Counted from the stretch's first letter, positions 25,487-34,682 are shown. The stretch is DNA of 64,000 bases from Solibacillus ferritrahens (GCF_037027585.1 NZ_JAXCLE010000003.1:186001-250000); one strand, 5' to 3'. The notes: a model not told the origin generated them from the sequence alone. Numbers and translations are program-made.

Positions 25487-26308
25487 ATGACAAATCAAGT
25501 TTATGTAATTACAGGTGGTTCTGGTGGAATGGGTAAAGCGACTGCTGAACTCGTAGGGAAATACGGTACAGTATTACTTGCAGATATTTCTGAGGAGCGT
25601 TTAGAAGCAACAAAACAGGAGTTAGCTTCAAAAGGGATTACGGACGTTCATTATCAAACAGTTGATATTACTTCTAAAGAAAATGTAGATGCTTTAGCAG
25701 CAAAAACGAAACAACTAGGTACATTAAAAGGTTTAGTACATACAGCAGGGATTTCTCCCACTATGGGTGATGCAAAGAAAATTTTAGATGTTAACCTAAC
25801 AGGAACAATTAATGTATTAAATGCATTTTATCCGCTAGCAACTGAAGGTACATCTGCAGTTATTATTTCATCTATGAGTGGCTATATGGTACCCCCACAA
25901 GGACCTCATATGGAAGTAATCCGCAATCCATTTGGTGAAAATACTGTCGAAACGCTAGAGCAATTCTCTCAAGGGAATTCTGGCGCAGCATATACGTTTT
26001 CTAAATTAGCTGTACAAGTAATTGCTGAAGATCAGGCTTGGCATTGGGGTGAAAAAGGCGCACGTATTAATTCACTTTCTCCAGGGACGATCAATACATC
26101 AATGGGTCGCCAAGAGGCAAAGCAGTCTGAGCAAATGGCACAATTACTTGCGATTACACCATTAAAAAGGGAAGGGGAAGCACGTGAAATTGCAACGGCT
26201 GTTGAATTCTTATTGAGCGATGCAGCTTCTTACATTACAGGTATCGATTTACGTGTAGATGGCGGAACAGTGCCAAACTTACGTAAAGTACAAGCAGCCC
26301 AACGATAA
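25487..26308 (+). CDS. Short-chain dehydrogenase/reductase
   Basis: At 273 residues this has the Rossmann motif TGGSGGMG (about 8-15), the Ser in SSMSGYM and the Tyr-Lys pair YTFSK, followed by SPGTINTSMG, a classical SDR. AGGAGG lies 10 bases upstream of ATG. The substrate is unknown; the divergent TetR regulator suggests it responds to a xenobiotic or lipid-like ligand. Confidence 0.82.
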   Translation: MTNQVYVITGGSGGMGKATAELVGKYGTVLLADISEERLEATKQELASKGITDVHYQTVDITSKENVDALAAKTKQLGTLKGLVHTAGISPTMGDAKKILDVNLTGTINVLNAFYPLATEGTSAVIISSMSGYMVPPQGPHMEVIRNPFGENTVETLEQFSQGNSGAAYTFSKLAVQVIAEDQAWHWGEKGARINSLSPGTINTSMGRQEAKQSEQMAQLLAITPLKREGEAREIATAVEFLLSDAASYITGIDLRVDGGTVPNLRKVQAAQR

Positions 26309-26335
26309 TATATTCTTTTAAAAATGTTCATAAAG

Positions 26336-26373
26336 AAGAGCTTGGGTGCAAAAATACCTCAAGCTCTTTTGCA
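26336..26373 (+). terminator. Terminator of the SDR gene
   Basis: AAGAGCTTG (26336-26344) pairs with CAAGCTCTT (26360-26368), then TT. Confidence 0.75.
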
Positions 26374-26465
26374 TACAAACTATTTTCATTTGCTATTATA
26401 TTAATTGCCATGTCCGATACGATTTTGTTTAGCATGTGATTTATCAAACGTTCGAATTAAGTTTT

Positions 26466-27272
26466 TTACTCCCCGCGCGCCAATTCTCTAGACCGGTTTT
26501 CTGCGCTTCTGACACAGTTTGCAATTGTCTCGTTAAAGGACATCGATTCCAGTGCTTTAATCCCAGCCTCTGTCGTTCCACCTGGACTCGTTACTTTTTT
26601 GCGCAGTATTTGCGGTTCGACATTACCGGATTTCAGCATTTCCGCTGATCCCGCAATCGTCTGAACCATTAGTTCCCGTACAATTTCCTTTGACAAACCA
26701 TATTCAGCCCCAGCCTGTTCAAATGCTTCAACCAAATAGTATAAATAGGCAGGACCACTTCCGGAAAGCGCTGTAACGGCATGAAGCTTTTCTTCCTCAA
26801 CTTCAATGACAATGCCGACCGCTTCAAGCATTTGAATATAAAGTGCATGCTGAACAGTTGTGACGTGTTTATTGAATGCTATACCTGAAGCAGACATTCC
26901 AATAGTTGCGGAAGTGTTTGGCATGACACGAGCAATTGGTCGGCTGCCGAGATATTGTTCGATCGTCTCAATGCTTACGCCAGCCAGTACGGATAAAATC
27001 GCGGTATCAGCACCTAAATGTGGTGCAATTACCTCCATTGCAGCGCGGGCATCTTTTGGCTTCATCGCTAAAATAACGAGATCAGCATCGTGCAGCTGCG
27101 AAATATCCTCCATTAGGTTGACATTATAGGCTTCAACAAGCTCCTGTAAGCGTTCTTTATTGGATCGATTGGATATGAACAGAGCCTTTGGGTTAACGAC
27201 ACTCTTTTTGATCCATCCATGAATGAGCGCTTCTGCCATGGAACCAGCACCGATAAATATAATCTTTTGCAT
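26466..27272 (-). CDS. proI: Pyrroline-5-carboxylate reductase
   Basis: The 268-residue enzyme starts FIGAGSMAEALIHGW, the NAD(P)H fold, and ends with the P5CR signature region VTSPGGTTEAGIKALE, with LSGSGPAYLYYLVEAFE before it. It makes the last step of proline synthesis. A T-box leader stands upstream, as for proI in B. subtilis, so I use the proI name; proC is the generic name. The yqjP-like gene follows on the other strand. Confidence 0.93.
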   Translation of the reverse strand: MQKIIFIGAGSMAEALIHGWIKKSVVNPKALFISNRSNKERLQELVEAYNVNLMEDISQLHDADLVILAMKPKDARAAMEVIAPHLGADTAILSVLAGVSIETIEQYLGSRPIARVMPNTSATIGMSASGIAFNKHVTTVQHALYIQMLEAVGIVIEVEEEKLHAVTALSGSGPAYLYYLVEAFEQAGAEYGLSKEIVRELMVQTIAGSAEMLKSGNVEPQILRKKVTSPGGTTEAGIKALESMSFNETIANCVRSAENRSRELARGE

Positions 27273-27333
27273 ATTGTATCCCTCCGATTTTTAAATGCGA
27301 TTCCTGTAAACGTTAAGATTTTTTTATGAACAT

Positions 27334-27618
27334 AAAAAAAGCATCTTCATCCCTACAATCAGTAAGGACGAAAATGCATTGATTTCCGCGGTACCACCTT
27401 TATTCACACATAATGTGTGCAGCTTCAGCCTTTTTATCGCAAAGGGTACGGTTATGTTGTCATAACGGCTCAAAAGGAGGTTCGATTATTTCAGCGGGTT
27501 ATGCCGATTTCAGCAAAGACGGCACTCTCTAAAACCTTAAAATAATGTACTTAGCTTTCTCATTGCCTGTAAATTTCGAATTATCAAAAATTATAGTGGT
27601 GTATTGAAAAACTGTCAA
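27334..27618 (-). promoter_or_regulatory. T-box riboswitch (probably tRNA-Pro) and promoter of proI
   Basis: On the minus strand, TTGACA (27618-27613) and TATAAT (27595-27590) are 17 bases apart. The leader then has a long stem I region, the T-box core AAGGTGGTACCGCGG (27400-27386) and a strong terminator ending in seven T residues (27378-27334). A CCU in a loop reading GAACCTCC could be the proline specifier, though the next base is C, not the usual purine. Uncharged tRNA-Pro would favour the antiterminator. Confidence 0.88.
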
Positions 27619-27700
27619 CCTTTAACGTGACGAATAAGAAAAAAAGAGTTAAAATAAATGAATAGTCATTCAGAACGAGCAAGCCAAAGGGGATTAAAAC

Positions 27701-28642
27701 ATGGAAGTACATAAAATTGTTATACCAACACCATATGCAGTAGGGGATGTAAATGCTTTTCTAGTAAAAGGAGATGCCCTCACTTTATTCGATGCAGGAC
27801 CAAAAACAGAAGAAGCATATGAGGCGATCAAATGGGGTCTACGCAGTGCAGGTTATGATTTGAAAGATGTGGAACAGGTCGTATTAACTCATCATCACCC
27901 GGACCATGCAGGATGGATTGATGCATTTCCTGGCGCGGAAGTGTTAGGTCATGAATATGTCGATTACTGGATGAAAAAGGAACCATCATTTCTACAGTAT
28001 CATGAGCAGTTTTTTAAAAAGCTATTAAAAGAGCAAGGTGTACCTGAAAAATATGTGAACCGTATTTTACACGTAAAAGGGGAAATCGAGCTGTTCGGTA
28101 CGATTCCGCTAACAGGTTATTTAAAAGAAGGGGATGAAGTGCCAGGCCACCCAGGGATGAAAGTATACGAGACACCAGGCCATGCACAAAGCCATTTAAT
28201 TTTCGTCGATGAGCAGACGAGAGAATGTATCGGCGGAGATTTACTACTGGAACGCACATCTTCCAATCCATTAGTCGAGCCACCAATTGATTTATCGATG
28301 GAACGTCCTAAATCTCTTCTGCAGTACAATGAATCACTAAAACGCCTGAAAAACTTAGGGATTTCAAAAGTGTACTCAGGACACGGTGGGGAACTTACAC
28401 AAATTGAACCCCTCATCGATGAGCGTTTGGAAAAACAAAGACAGCGCGCTTTCAAAGTATATGGACTGCTTGATAAGCCGCAAACCAACTTTGAAATGAC
28501 GACCCAATTATTTGAACGGATCTATCAGCAGCAATTAGGCCTGACACTGAGTGAGACGTTAGGACAGTTTGATTATTTGGTGGATCAGGGAATGGTTGAG
28601 ATTGAGGAGCGGGATGGGATTCAGTATTATAAAAAACGTTGA
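27701..28642 (+). CDS. MBL-fold metallohydrolase, YqjP-like
   Basis: The 313-residue protein has the metal motif THHHPDHAGW near residue 65, a later His in PGHAQSH, Asp in CIGGDLLL and His in YSGHGGE, so the site is complete. A C-terminal winged-helix-like tail (about 255-313) follows, typical of this glyoxalase-II-like group. In B. subtilis yqjP sits next to proI; the same order here supports orthology. The substrate is unknown. It is the last core gene before the integrated element. Confidence 0.85.
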   Translation: MEVHKIVIPTPYAVGDVNAFLVKGDALTLFDAGPKTEEAYEAIKWGLRSAGYDLKDVEQVVLTHHHPDHAGWIDAFPGAEVLGHEYVDYWMKKEPSFLQYHEQFFKKLLKEQGVPEKYVNRILHVKGEIELFGTIPLTGYLKEGDEVPGHPGMKVYETPGHAQSHLIFVDEQTRECIGGDLLLERTSSNPLVEPPIDLSMERPKSLLQYNESLKRLKNLGISKVYSGHGGELTQIEPLIDERLEKQRQRAFKVYGLLDKPQTNFEMTTQLFERIYQQQLGLTLSETLGQFDYLVDQGMVEIEERDGIQYYKKR

Positions 28643-28687
28643 TTTATTCTCTTTGTATTTAATGGAGTTTTTGGACGCGGGTTCGAC

Positions 28688-28705
28688 TCCCACCGTCTCC
28701 ATACT
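28688..28705. repeat. Proposed left attachment site in a tmRNA-3'-end-like sequence
   Basis: TCCCACCGTCTCCATACT recurs exactly at 55506-55523. Here it continues a sequence (28673-28701) that looks like the 3' end of tmRNA: GGACGCGGGTTCGACTCCC then ACCGTCTCCA. The T-stem has one C-A mismatch, as expected for a hybrid of two att sequences. A tyrosine integrase gene begins 132 bp away, pointing at this site. No body of ssrA is present upstream; yqjP-like ends 45 bp before. Confidence 0.65.
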
Positions 28706-28733
28706 TATATTTTCTAGAGTTGTCTAGAGTGGT

Positions 28734-28765
28734 CAAAACCCTTGTATATCAAGGGTTTTTTCTAT
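28734..28765 (+). terminator. Terminator beside the left att site
   Basis: AAAACCCTTG and CAAGGGTTTT with a 5-base loop and TT tail. Nearly the same hairpin occurs at 60007-60035. It also faces the 3' end of the integrase gene. Confidence 0.75.
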
Positions 28766-28836
28766 TTTTATTGTACTGAGCTTTCTGGGGTTTTCAGCAT
28801 AAACTGGCTATAAAACTGGTCACTTTTGGGTCAAAA

Positions 28837-29973
28837 TCATGAGTGTAAGTACGTCACAAACTTATTAATCGTGTCATTTTTTGCACGCTTTGATAGATGC
28901 GTATAAATGTTGAGCGTTGTTTGCACATCTGTATGTCCTAATCGTTCTTGTACTTCTTTGACACTTGCACCTGCTTCGAAAAGTAAAGAGCAATGCACAT
29001 GACGAAATGAGTGGACATGTGTATAGGGCAAGCCGTAAGTTTCGATGATTTTCATGAGCCATTTTCTGGGAACCGTTTGTTGCAATAAGCCATTTTGTTC
29101 GTTTGTAAACACTAATTGACTTTTGTCATTCGCCTTTGGAAATTTAGCTTGCTGAATCCTTTTCCATTCAGATAAGATGCCGCATGTTTCATCATCGATT
29201 AAAAGCTGGCGTGAAGTATCGGTTTTCGTTGATTTAATATAGAGCTTGTTATTTTTACCTCTCGAAAGAGCTTTTGTAATAAACAATTCCTTTGTATCGA
29301 AATTTAAATCTGCCCAGGTTAATGCAAGTGCCTCACCTTTACGGATACCTGAAAATGAAAGCAGATAGAAAAATGCGGTGATTTGAGCGTTACCATATTG
29401 CTTTAAACATTGTAGAAAGTAAATTAGCTGCTCCTTTGAATAGTAGTTAACCTCAGTATCTAATACAGTAGAAGCTTTGGTTTTTGGAAGATCCACTAGC
29501 TTGAAGGGATTAGAACTGATGTACTCACGCTTAATTGCAAAATCTATCACTTTAGATGCGTATGTTTTAACCATTCGAAACCTTTTTAGTTTCAAGGAAC
29601 AGTCATCAACAAAGCTTTGGCATATTGCTACACTCAGCTTCTCTATTCGGTAGTGACCTATTGCAGGTAAAATATGATGCTTGAAAATGCCAAGAGTTTT
29701 GACAAAGGTACTTTCTTCAACAGTTCTTTCGTAGTGCTGAATCCAGACATTATATATATCCTCGTATGTTTCAGTTTTAGGCTTCTTATATTCCCCATTC
29801 TTAACTTCAACTCTTAATTGAGCTAATGCTAAGGTAGCTTCTTTTTTCGTTAGAAAACCACGTCTAGTAACGTGAATTTGTTTGCCTGTTTCGCTATCCA
29901 TTCCTAAATAAAGTTTAAACATATAGTAGGTTTTGCCATCTTTTTTTGTATACGATTTAATATTGTCTTTCAT
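28837..29973 (-). CDS. int: Tyrosine-type site-specific integrase
   Basis: The 378-residue recombinase has an N-terminal arm-binding part (residues 1-55, with RRGFLTKKEATLALAQ), a core-binding domain (about 65-165), and the catalytic domain. Catalytic residues are visible as Arg in SFSGIRKGEALAL, His-x-x-Arg in HSFRHVHCSL, His in ERLGHTDVQTT and Tyr in LNIYTHL. This is the ICE/phage Int family that recombines at tRNA or tmRNA 3' ends. ATG 29973 has AGGAGG 7 bases upstream. It lies at the end of the element next to the att site, so it is the likely integrase of the whole unit. Confidence 0.92.
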   Translation of the reverse strand: MKDNIKSYTKKDGKTYYMFKLYLGMDSETGKQIHVTRRGFLTKKEATLALAQLRVEVKNGEYKKPKTETYEDIYNVWIQHYERTVEESTFVKTLGIFKHHILPAIGHYRIEKLSVAICQSFVDDCSLKLKRFRMVKTYASKVIDFAIKREYISSNPFKLVDLPKTKASTVLDTEVNYYSKEQLIYFLQCLKQYGNAQITAFFYLLSFSGIRKGEALALTWADLNFDTKELFITKALSRGKNNKLYIKSTKTDTSRQLLIDDETCGILSEWKRIQQAKFPKANDKSQLVFTNEQNGLLQQTVPRKWLMKIIETYGLPYTHVHSFRHVHCSLLFEAGASVKEVQERLGHTDVQTTLNIYTHLSKRAKNDTINKFVTYLHS

Positions 29974-30218
29974 AGAAATGCCTCCTAGAACCATACAGGG
30001 AAACTAGGGGTACAGTTAATGCTGCGATTAACTATATTGTAAGTATAGCGTATAAAAAATGGTTTCCCAATAAATAAACTTCCTTTATTTTGAGAGCGTT
30101 TAATGGAGAAATAATGGTGATAGCAAAAAGGCTATTTGTAATTAGTGGTTGTATATTTGCAAAATCCTTTATTACACTACACAATTGAAACAAACAGTGC
30201 ATTAAGGATGTGATTATT

Positions 30219-30581
30219 TTGGATACACAAAAGATAAATCTTTATGTGGATGATTTAAGAGATTGTCCGAATGGTTTTGTCGTTGCAAGAACGTTTCAAG
30301 AAGCAATTCACTTACTTGAAAATTACCAAGTAGATATACTTTCTCTTGACCATGATTTAGGAGAGGATCTACAAGGTAATCTATTGCCAACAGGTTATGA
30401 TTTAGTAAAATATATTTGTGAAAAAGGGTTACGGGCAAGCAAAATATATATTCATACGGACAACCCTGTTGGTAGAGAGAATATGTATCAAACGTTGCAT
30501 GGGGCAAAGCGAAGAGGTTTCATTGATTCAGATATTGAAATTTATCACTATTCTATTACTGAAAATAAATATACCGAATGA
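30219..30581 (+). CDS. cREC-type receiver-domain protein
   Basis: The 120-residue product fits the cyclic-phosphate-processing receiver (cREC) family: LYVDDLRDCP at the start, the acidic core LSLDHDLGED, then GYDLVKYI and the C-terminal IHTDNPVGRENM. Such single-domain proteins are common on phages and mobile elements; a role in handling cyclic nucleotides has been proposed from gene context. TTG 30219 lies 10 bases after AAGGA; a GTG at 30210 is too close. It is 117 bp upstream of the RES-domain gene on the same strand, and a cyclic-nucleotide synthase lies 6 kb away. Confidence 0.7.
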   Translation: MDTQKINLYVDDLRDCPNGFVVARTFQEAIHLLENYQVDILSLDHDLGEDLQGNLLPTGYDLVKYICEKGLRASKIYIHTDNPVGRENMYQTLHGAKRRGFIDSDIEIYHYSITENKYTE

Positions 30582-30698
30582 AGTAATACTTCAAAAATTT
30601 AACTTTTTTTTAGTTATTTATAACAAGTAACTAGAGGGGGGTATTCACCAAGCCGTTGTCCTCAATTCTGGCTTCATGTTTGGGGAGTAAAGGATATA

Positions 30699-31577
30699 AT
30701 GATAGAGAGTAAAAAAATTAATTTAGAGGTGAATGTATTGAATGAGAAGGGATTTGAGAGTCAAGTCAAGTTATTATTTCAGCAATGGCAGATACTTAAA
30801 GATGATCTGTCAAATGGTGTAGTTGAATATAATGATACAGAGCAATTAATTAATAAATATACTTTTTTTAAAGTATTTGCAGATTTATTTAAAAATGCTA
30901 GCAACTTAGTAGAAATCTCTCTGTCTAATGTAAAACAAATGTATAGAGGAGTATCTGGTGAAATTGATCTTGAAAACTTTGAGAGAATGATACCCAAACT
31001 GGAGTTTGCTACAAAACATAATAGAATGAACCCACCGGGAGAGGTCTTTATTTATTTAGGTGTACTGGGGAAGGATAAAGGTAAGTCAGAAAACATAACT
31101 AAAAAAGTAGTGGTGAAAACTGTTCTAAATGAAATAAGAGCATTAAAAAATACTAAAGCAACAATATGTAAGTTTGAGGTTAATGAGTTAGCTAAGGAAA
31201 AAAAGGTACTAAATATTTGTGGAGATATTAATATTCCTGTACCAGAGGATGAGTTGGTTGATTACATATCTAGAAAAACAAGGGCAGGAAAAGATAAGGG
31301 GAAATTAGCTAGTATACTTGCTAATCTTTATTTCAATATATTTTCTAATGATCAAATTTTTAAACCTGTACACTCTAATGAAGAAGAAACAAGAAAATAT
31401 GAATATGCCCCTTTTCATGCTTTAGCTAATTACATCAAGGAACAGGGGTATGCTGGAATGATGTTTAGAAGTACAGTGCATCAGAATGGAACAAATTTAG
31501 TTTTATTTGAACCTAGTGATGTTCAGGTCATAAAAGAATCAATGGAACATATTAATACTTCTGACTACATGTTTTAA
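30699..31577 (+). CDS. RES-domain protein (NAD+-phosphorylase-like) with N-terminal helical domain
   Basis: The 292-residue protein has a C-terminal RES domain: YRGVSG, NRMNPPGEVFIYLG, an early-conserved Glu in VLNEIRAL, and the ending YAGMMFRSTVHQNGTNLVLF, with the family's Arg, Glu and Ser in order. RES toxins of RES-Xre modules destroy NAD+. Here no Xre antitoxin is adjacent; instead a helical N-terminal region of about 85 residues is fused, and a cREC gene precedes. AAAGGA lies 5 bases before ATG. An abortive-infection role is inferred from the family and the setting. Confidence 0.68.
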   Translation: MIESKKINLEVNVLNEKGFESQVKLLFQQWQILKDDLSNGVVEYNDTEQLINKYTFFKVFADLFKNASNLVEISLSNVKQMYRGVSGEIDLENFERMIPKLEFATKHNRMNPPGEVFIYLGVLGKDKGKSENITKKVVVKTVLNEIRALKNTKATICKFEVNELAKEKKVLNICGDINIPVPEDELVDYISRKTRAGKDKGKLASILANLYFNIFSNDQIFKPVHSNEEETRKYEYAPFHALANYIKEQGYAGMMFRSTVHQNGTNLVLFEPSDVQVIKESMEHINTSDYMF

Positions 31578-31760
31578 TGCATAGTATAATGGTTGCTAAG
31601 TAGATATTTTATATTGTAGATAATGTTGAAGGGCTACTTTACTTTCAGAGATATAATACATATTAATATCCTGTTGGTCCATGCCTCTTATAGAATTAGT
31701 AGCAATAGATTATTAATATAACTTTGAACTGTTAATCTACGTTAACCAGTAACAGAGAAA

Positions 31761-31792
31761 AAGTGCCAAAATACAAATGTACTTTGGCATGG
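31761..31792 (-). terminator. Terminator of the decayed integrase copy
   Basis: GTGCCAAA...TTTGGCA with inner TACA/TGTA; on the minus strand it ends in TTTTT. The same hairpin ends the intact copy at 39182-39211. Confidence 0.75.
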
Positions 31793-31833
31793 ATTGAGAT
31801 TGAATTAACAATCATTTATACAGTTTGAAAAAA

Positions 31834-32481
31834 TTACTTTACTAATATATCGCCTAATTCAGGGACGCAATGAATATACAAATCTATTGTTGTTTTTATA
31901 TTTGTGTGACCTAAAAGTTGTTGGATAAATTCAACATCTTTTGTTTGGTAATACATGCGAGCAGCACAAGTGTGACGTAAACCGTGAACTGGAACAAGTT
32001 TTAGTGCGTGTTGAGTTTGGAATTTTTTTAACCAAGTGATTAATTTATAGTTATTGTAAAAGGTATTTTTACTGTTTGTGAAGATAAGCTGCTTTTCGCC
32101 TTGATGCTCGAGATTTTGCAACTTCAATTGCTCTGCTTGAAGCTCCTGCCATTTAAATAATGCTTGCAAAGTTTCATCATCAATATCAAGCGTTCTTTCA
32201 TATTGGTTTTTCGTAACTTTAATATAAGGCTTATTCAATTGGTCAAAATCAACGGCTTGGTGAATACGGATTGTTTTGTTTTGAAGATCTATATCTTGCC
32301 ATTGCAGGGCAAGAAGCTCTCCTTTGCGTAAACCTAAATTTACAAACATTAAAAAAATTGCGATTTTTGTATCATCTGTTGTTTTCAGCTTTTGAATAAA
32401 TTCGTCCGATTCAATTGGGGTATAGAATAATTTTCCAATTTGATTTTTTGTACCTTTAACAGCTTTGTCCGTTGTTGTCAT
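31834..32481 (-). pseudogene. Integrase with large in-frame internal deletion
   Basis: The 215-residue frame keeps the first 9 residues and ribosome site of the integrase at 39236-40405, then jumps to its residue 185 or so (GKLFYT) and runs to near the end. The arm- and core-binding domains are gone; the catalytic domain retains Arg in GLRKGELLAL, HGLRHTCAAR, LLGHTNIKTT and Tyr in DLYIHC. The frame is open, so a shortened protein could still be made, for example as an inhibitor, but it cannot recombine in the normal way. Confidence 0.8.
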
Positions 32482-32515
32482 TAAAATGATCTCCTTTTGT
32501 GTTATCTATTATTTT

Positions 32516-32706
32516 TTATTCTTGTAAATTAGTTAAAAAGTGATTGATTCCCGTTTTAAAAAATCGCTTGCCTCGACTAGTTGAAATACCACTACGCCCT
32601 TGATCAATAAGCATTTATCAAAGATTTGATTAAGGTCTTCATCGAATGTAAATTCAAGCTCTGTTACAATGTTTTTTTTAAGTTTTTGTGTAACTAAGTT
32701 TTCCAT
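32516..32706 (-). pseudogene. Decayed copy of the HTH/excisionase-like gene
   Basis: The start (ATG 32706, GGAGGAACAAACAA before it) and the C-terminal DNA match the gene at 40440-40808, but about half of the middle is deleted. The end is frameshifted: the original frame would give LLIDQGRSG and KRFFKTGINHFL. It sits ahead of the deleted integrase in the same order as in the intact module. Confidence 0.75.
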
Positions 32707-32778
32707 TTGTTTGTTCCTCCGCAATAGATAGTAAGTGTTATTAAGCCTTGTAGGTTGCTAAAGTGTTAATACTCCACT

Positions 32779-32960
32779 CTATAAACTTGCAGATGAGATT
32801 ATTCCAAAAAAAGTGTCGGATACATCGAATCAGCGATTATGAAGTATGCAGCGTGCTGAAGTATTAATACGATATGCTATACACTTGTAGAAAAGGTAAT
32901 TCAGAAAAAAGTGTCGAATACGTAGAATCAGCTATTTATAAGCTTTCTAAGTCGGACAGA
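32779..32960. repeat. Two units of the 98-bp repeat (left module)
   Basis: CTATAAACTTGCAG at 32779 and CTATACACTTGTAG at 32877 are 98 bp apart, each followed by AAAAAGTGTCG. They match the seven-unit array at 40880-41530 and are followed by the same flank (GAATCAGCTA). They extend the duplicated module, about 31.76-33.06 kb. Confidence 0.82.
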
Positions 32961-33083
32961 AGATAGGATTAAGATAATTAAAATTGTTTACTTCTGAATA
33001 TTTGGATTAGGAGCTATTTTGTATAATTGCAAATTTAGGATACGAGGAAAATTTTAAGAAAAAGCTATACAGGGGGGACAAAC

Positions 33084-33206
33084 ATGGGTTTGAAACGTAC
33101 TATAAATAGAAAATCTACACAGCCACACACCAAAGTAACTAATTTTGGATTTGATAACACGATTAAGAAAATTGATAAGGCGATTGCTCTGCTTGAACGA
33201 AAATAG
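33084..33206 (+). CDS. 40-residue basic protein
   Basis: A short frame starts at ATG 33084, 4 bases after AGGGGGGACA with a strong GGGGGG site. The product is Lys/Thr-rich at first (GLKRTINRKSTQPHTK) and ends in an amphipathic helix with KKIDKAIALLERK. I do not recognise it; it lies just beyond the decayed integrase module. Confidence 0.45.
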   Translation: MGLKRTINRKSTQPHTKVTNFGFDNTIKKIDKAIALLERK

Positions 33207-33364
33207 CTCATTTAGTAAGCTTAAAAATTAGAAATTACTTAAAAAGTTCTTTGCGTGTATCTAAATTAATTGAAAGCGACGTTTGAGGGCATAATCCATG
33301 CAATAAACAAACACAGAAAAACCGTAGCACTCAAGACTTCGATTTAAATTAAGCAAATAGAAAA

Positions 33365-33390
33365 ACTACGGATGATAGAACATCCGTAGT
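33365..33390. terminator. Hairpin ACTACGGATG
   Basis: A perfect 10-bp stem (33365-33374 with 33381-33390) and 6-base loop lies in a 540-bp gap without genes. It has no long T tract on the plus strand; on the minus strand it is followed by TTTTTCT, so it could end a minus-strand transcript. Confidence 0.5.
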
Positions 33391-33402
33391 CACTTTCACT
33401 AA

Positions 33403-33478
33403 AAAAGTAAACCGCCCTCGCACCCAAAGCTGAATAATGATTTACTTTTCTCGCTAATCGCCCTTGAAGCACTTTTAA
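33403..33478. repeat. Intergenic repeat, copy 1
   Basis: A segment of about 75 bp, AGTAAACCGCCCTC, then CCAAAG, ATTTACTTTT and CTCGCTAATCGCC, recurs at 34855-34933. AGTAAA/TTTACT can form a hairpin in each. Nothing coding is seen in either. Confidence 0.75.
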
Positions 33479-33746
33479 TATACCATGAAACGAACGTTCG
33501 TTCTACTTTGTTTTCTATATTTTATATTTTCTAGTGTTGGTCGGCTGTAACTATACGTACAATTTTTCCATGGTGTTGTCTGTACCTCAGGTAAAATAAA
33601 AAAGATTAAAAACCCTCTTTTCCTATTTGTCTTGTAGAGAACGTTTAATATATTTGACAGTCAAGTATATTTAAATATCAATTTAATATCTCGATTCAAA
33701 GCATGTAGAATGGTAGTACGAACACACTATGAAAGGAGCGATTCTT

Positions 33747-34088
33747 TTGCAAGCACAGCAAATTAAGTACGATTTAGCAGTAGCATTACAAGACGAATTC
33801 AATACACATAACCTGTACAAGCATGTGACTCAGACGATACGAACGCTACTTGACGCTCAGTTAGATGAAAAACAATACGTAGAATGCCATTTTAATGACT
33901 ATCTGGTGAAGGCTGGGGTATTAGAGCGTTCCGAAAATAAAGAACTCTCTATTATTGTTCTTGTATTTCGAGAAAATATTAACGGTGAAATATTAATTCA
34001 ATTAAATATCGTTGGAAATTGGTTAATCCTGTACAATCAGCTTTCAAATGCAATAATTGAGATTATTGATTGGCGTAAAATAGAGTAG
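33747..34088 (+). CDS. Unknown element-borne protein
   Basis: The 113-residue soluble protein starts at TTG 33747 with AAGGAG 8 bases upstream; the in-frame ATG at 33729 would precede the site. It is alpha-helical first, then two beta-like stretches (ELSIIVLVF, GNWLILYNQL). No known motif. Confidence 0.6.
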   Translation: MQAQQIKYDLAVALQDEFNTHNLYKHVTQTIRTLLDAQLDEKQYVECHFNDYLVKAGVLERSENKELSIIVLVFRENINGEILIQLNIVGNWLILYNQLSNAIIEIIDWRKIE

Positions 34089-34300
34089 ATGCAGCATATT
34101 GCATCTCTTTTTTTGCTCAAAATGGCTAGGTGTTTTACATTATGAATAAATACGAAGGGTGTATGCTGTTGTTTAAGGAATAGTATAAAGTTACTTTCTA
34201 AACAATTAAAAACATGTCTTATGGTGTAATAGAGAATATCGTGGTACATCATTTTTATAATATAATAGAAGAAACATTATATTATGGAGGCGACGGTATT

Positions 34301-34582
34301 ATGAAAGAAGAAACAAGAGACATATTAATATATATCGCATCAGGCTTTTATTTAAGTATGCAACAAACCGCCAGATGCCTAGCTTACTTTTTTATCGTTT
34401 TCTATGTTCCGTATGTGCTCGCTCATTGGGTGATAGTAATATATGCACAGGTTGATCCGCTACAATTCATGCACGTATATGCTTATACAGTGACGCTGGC
34501 ATTTCCATTAATGATAATCGTAACGCATTACATTCCAATGGAGCTAAATTTTGAAACGATGCAATTTGAGGTCGTTGACTAA
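34301..34582 (+). CDS. Small membrane protein, unknown
   Basis: The 93-residue product has two or three hydrophobic helices (about 10-25, 27-48, 60-78) and an acidic C-terminus. ATG 34301 follows GGAGG by 10 bases. An upstream extension of the frame to 34214 lacks a site. A good terminator follows. It may work with the gene before it. Confidence 0.6.
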   Translation: MKEETRDILIYIASGFYLSMQQTARCLAYFFIVFYVPYVLAHWVIVIYAQVDPLQFMHVYAYTVTLAFPLMIIVTHYIPMELNFETMQFEVVD

Positions 34583-34646
34583 ATGGCTCTCAGTTGAATT
34601 GAGAATTTACTTTAAAAATAAACTTATCCATCTTAATTCATCTCAT

Positions 34647-34682
34647 GCTTATTGGTCTTATAAGATCGGTAAGCCTTTTTTT
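34647..34682 (+). terminator. Terminator after the small membrane protein
   Basis: GCTTA (34647-34651) and TAAGC (34670-34674) enclose the self-complementary TCTTATAAGA; seven T residues follow. Confidence 0.8.

Noticed and set aside
28670..28702. A complete tmRNA or tRNA gene at the left att site
   Set aside because: Only about 30 bases of a 3' end are present; the preceding gene ends 30 bp before, and there is no acceptor partner or tag reading frame.
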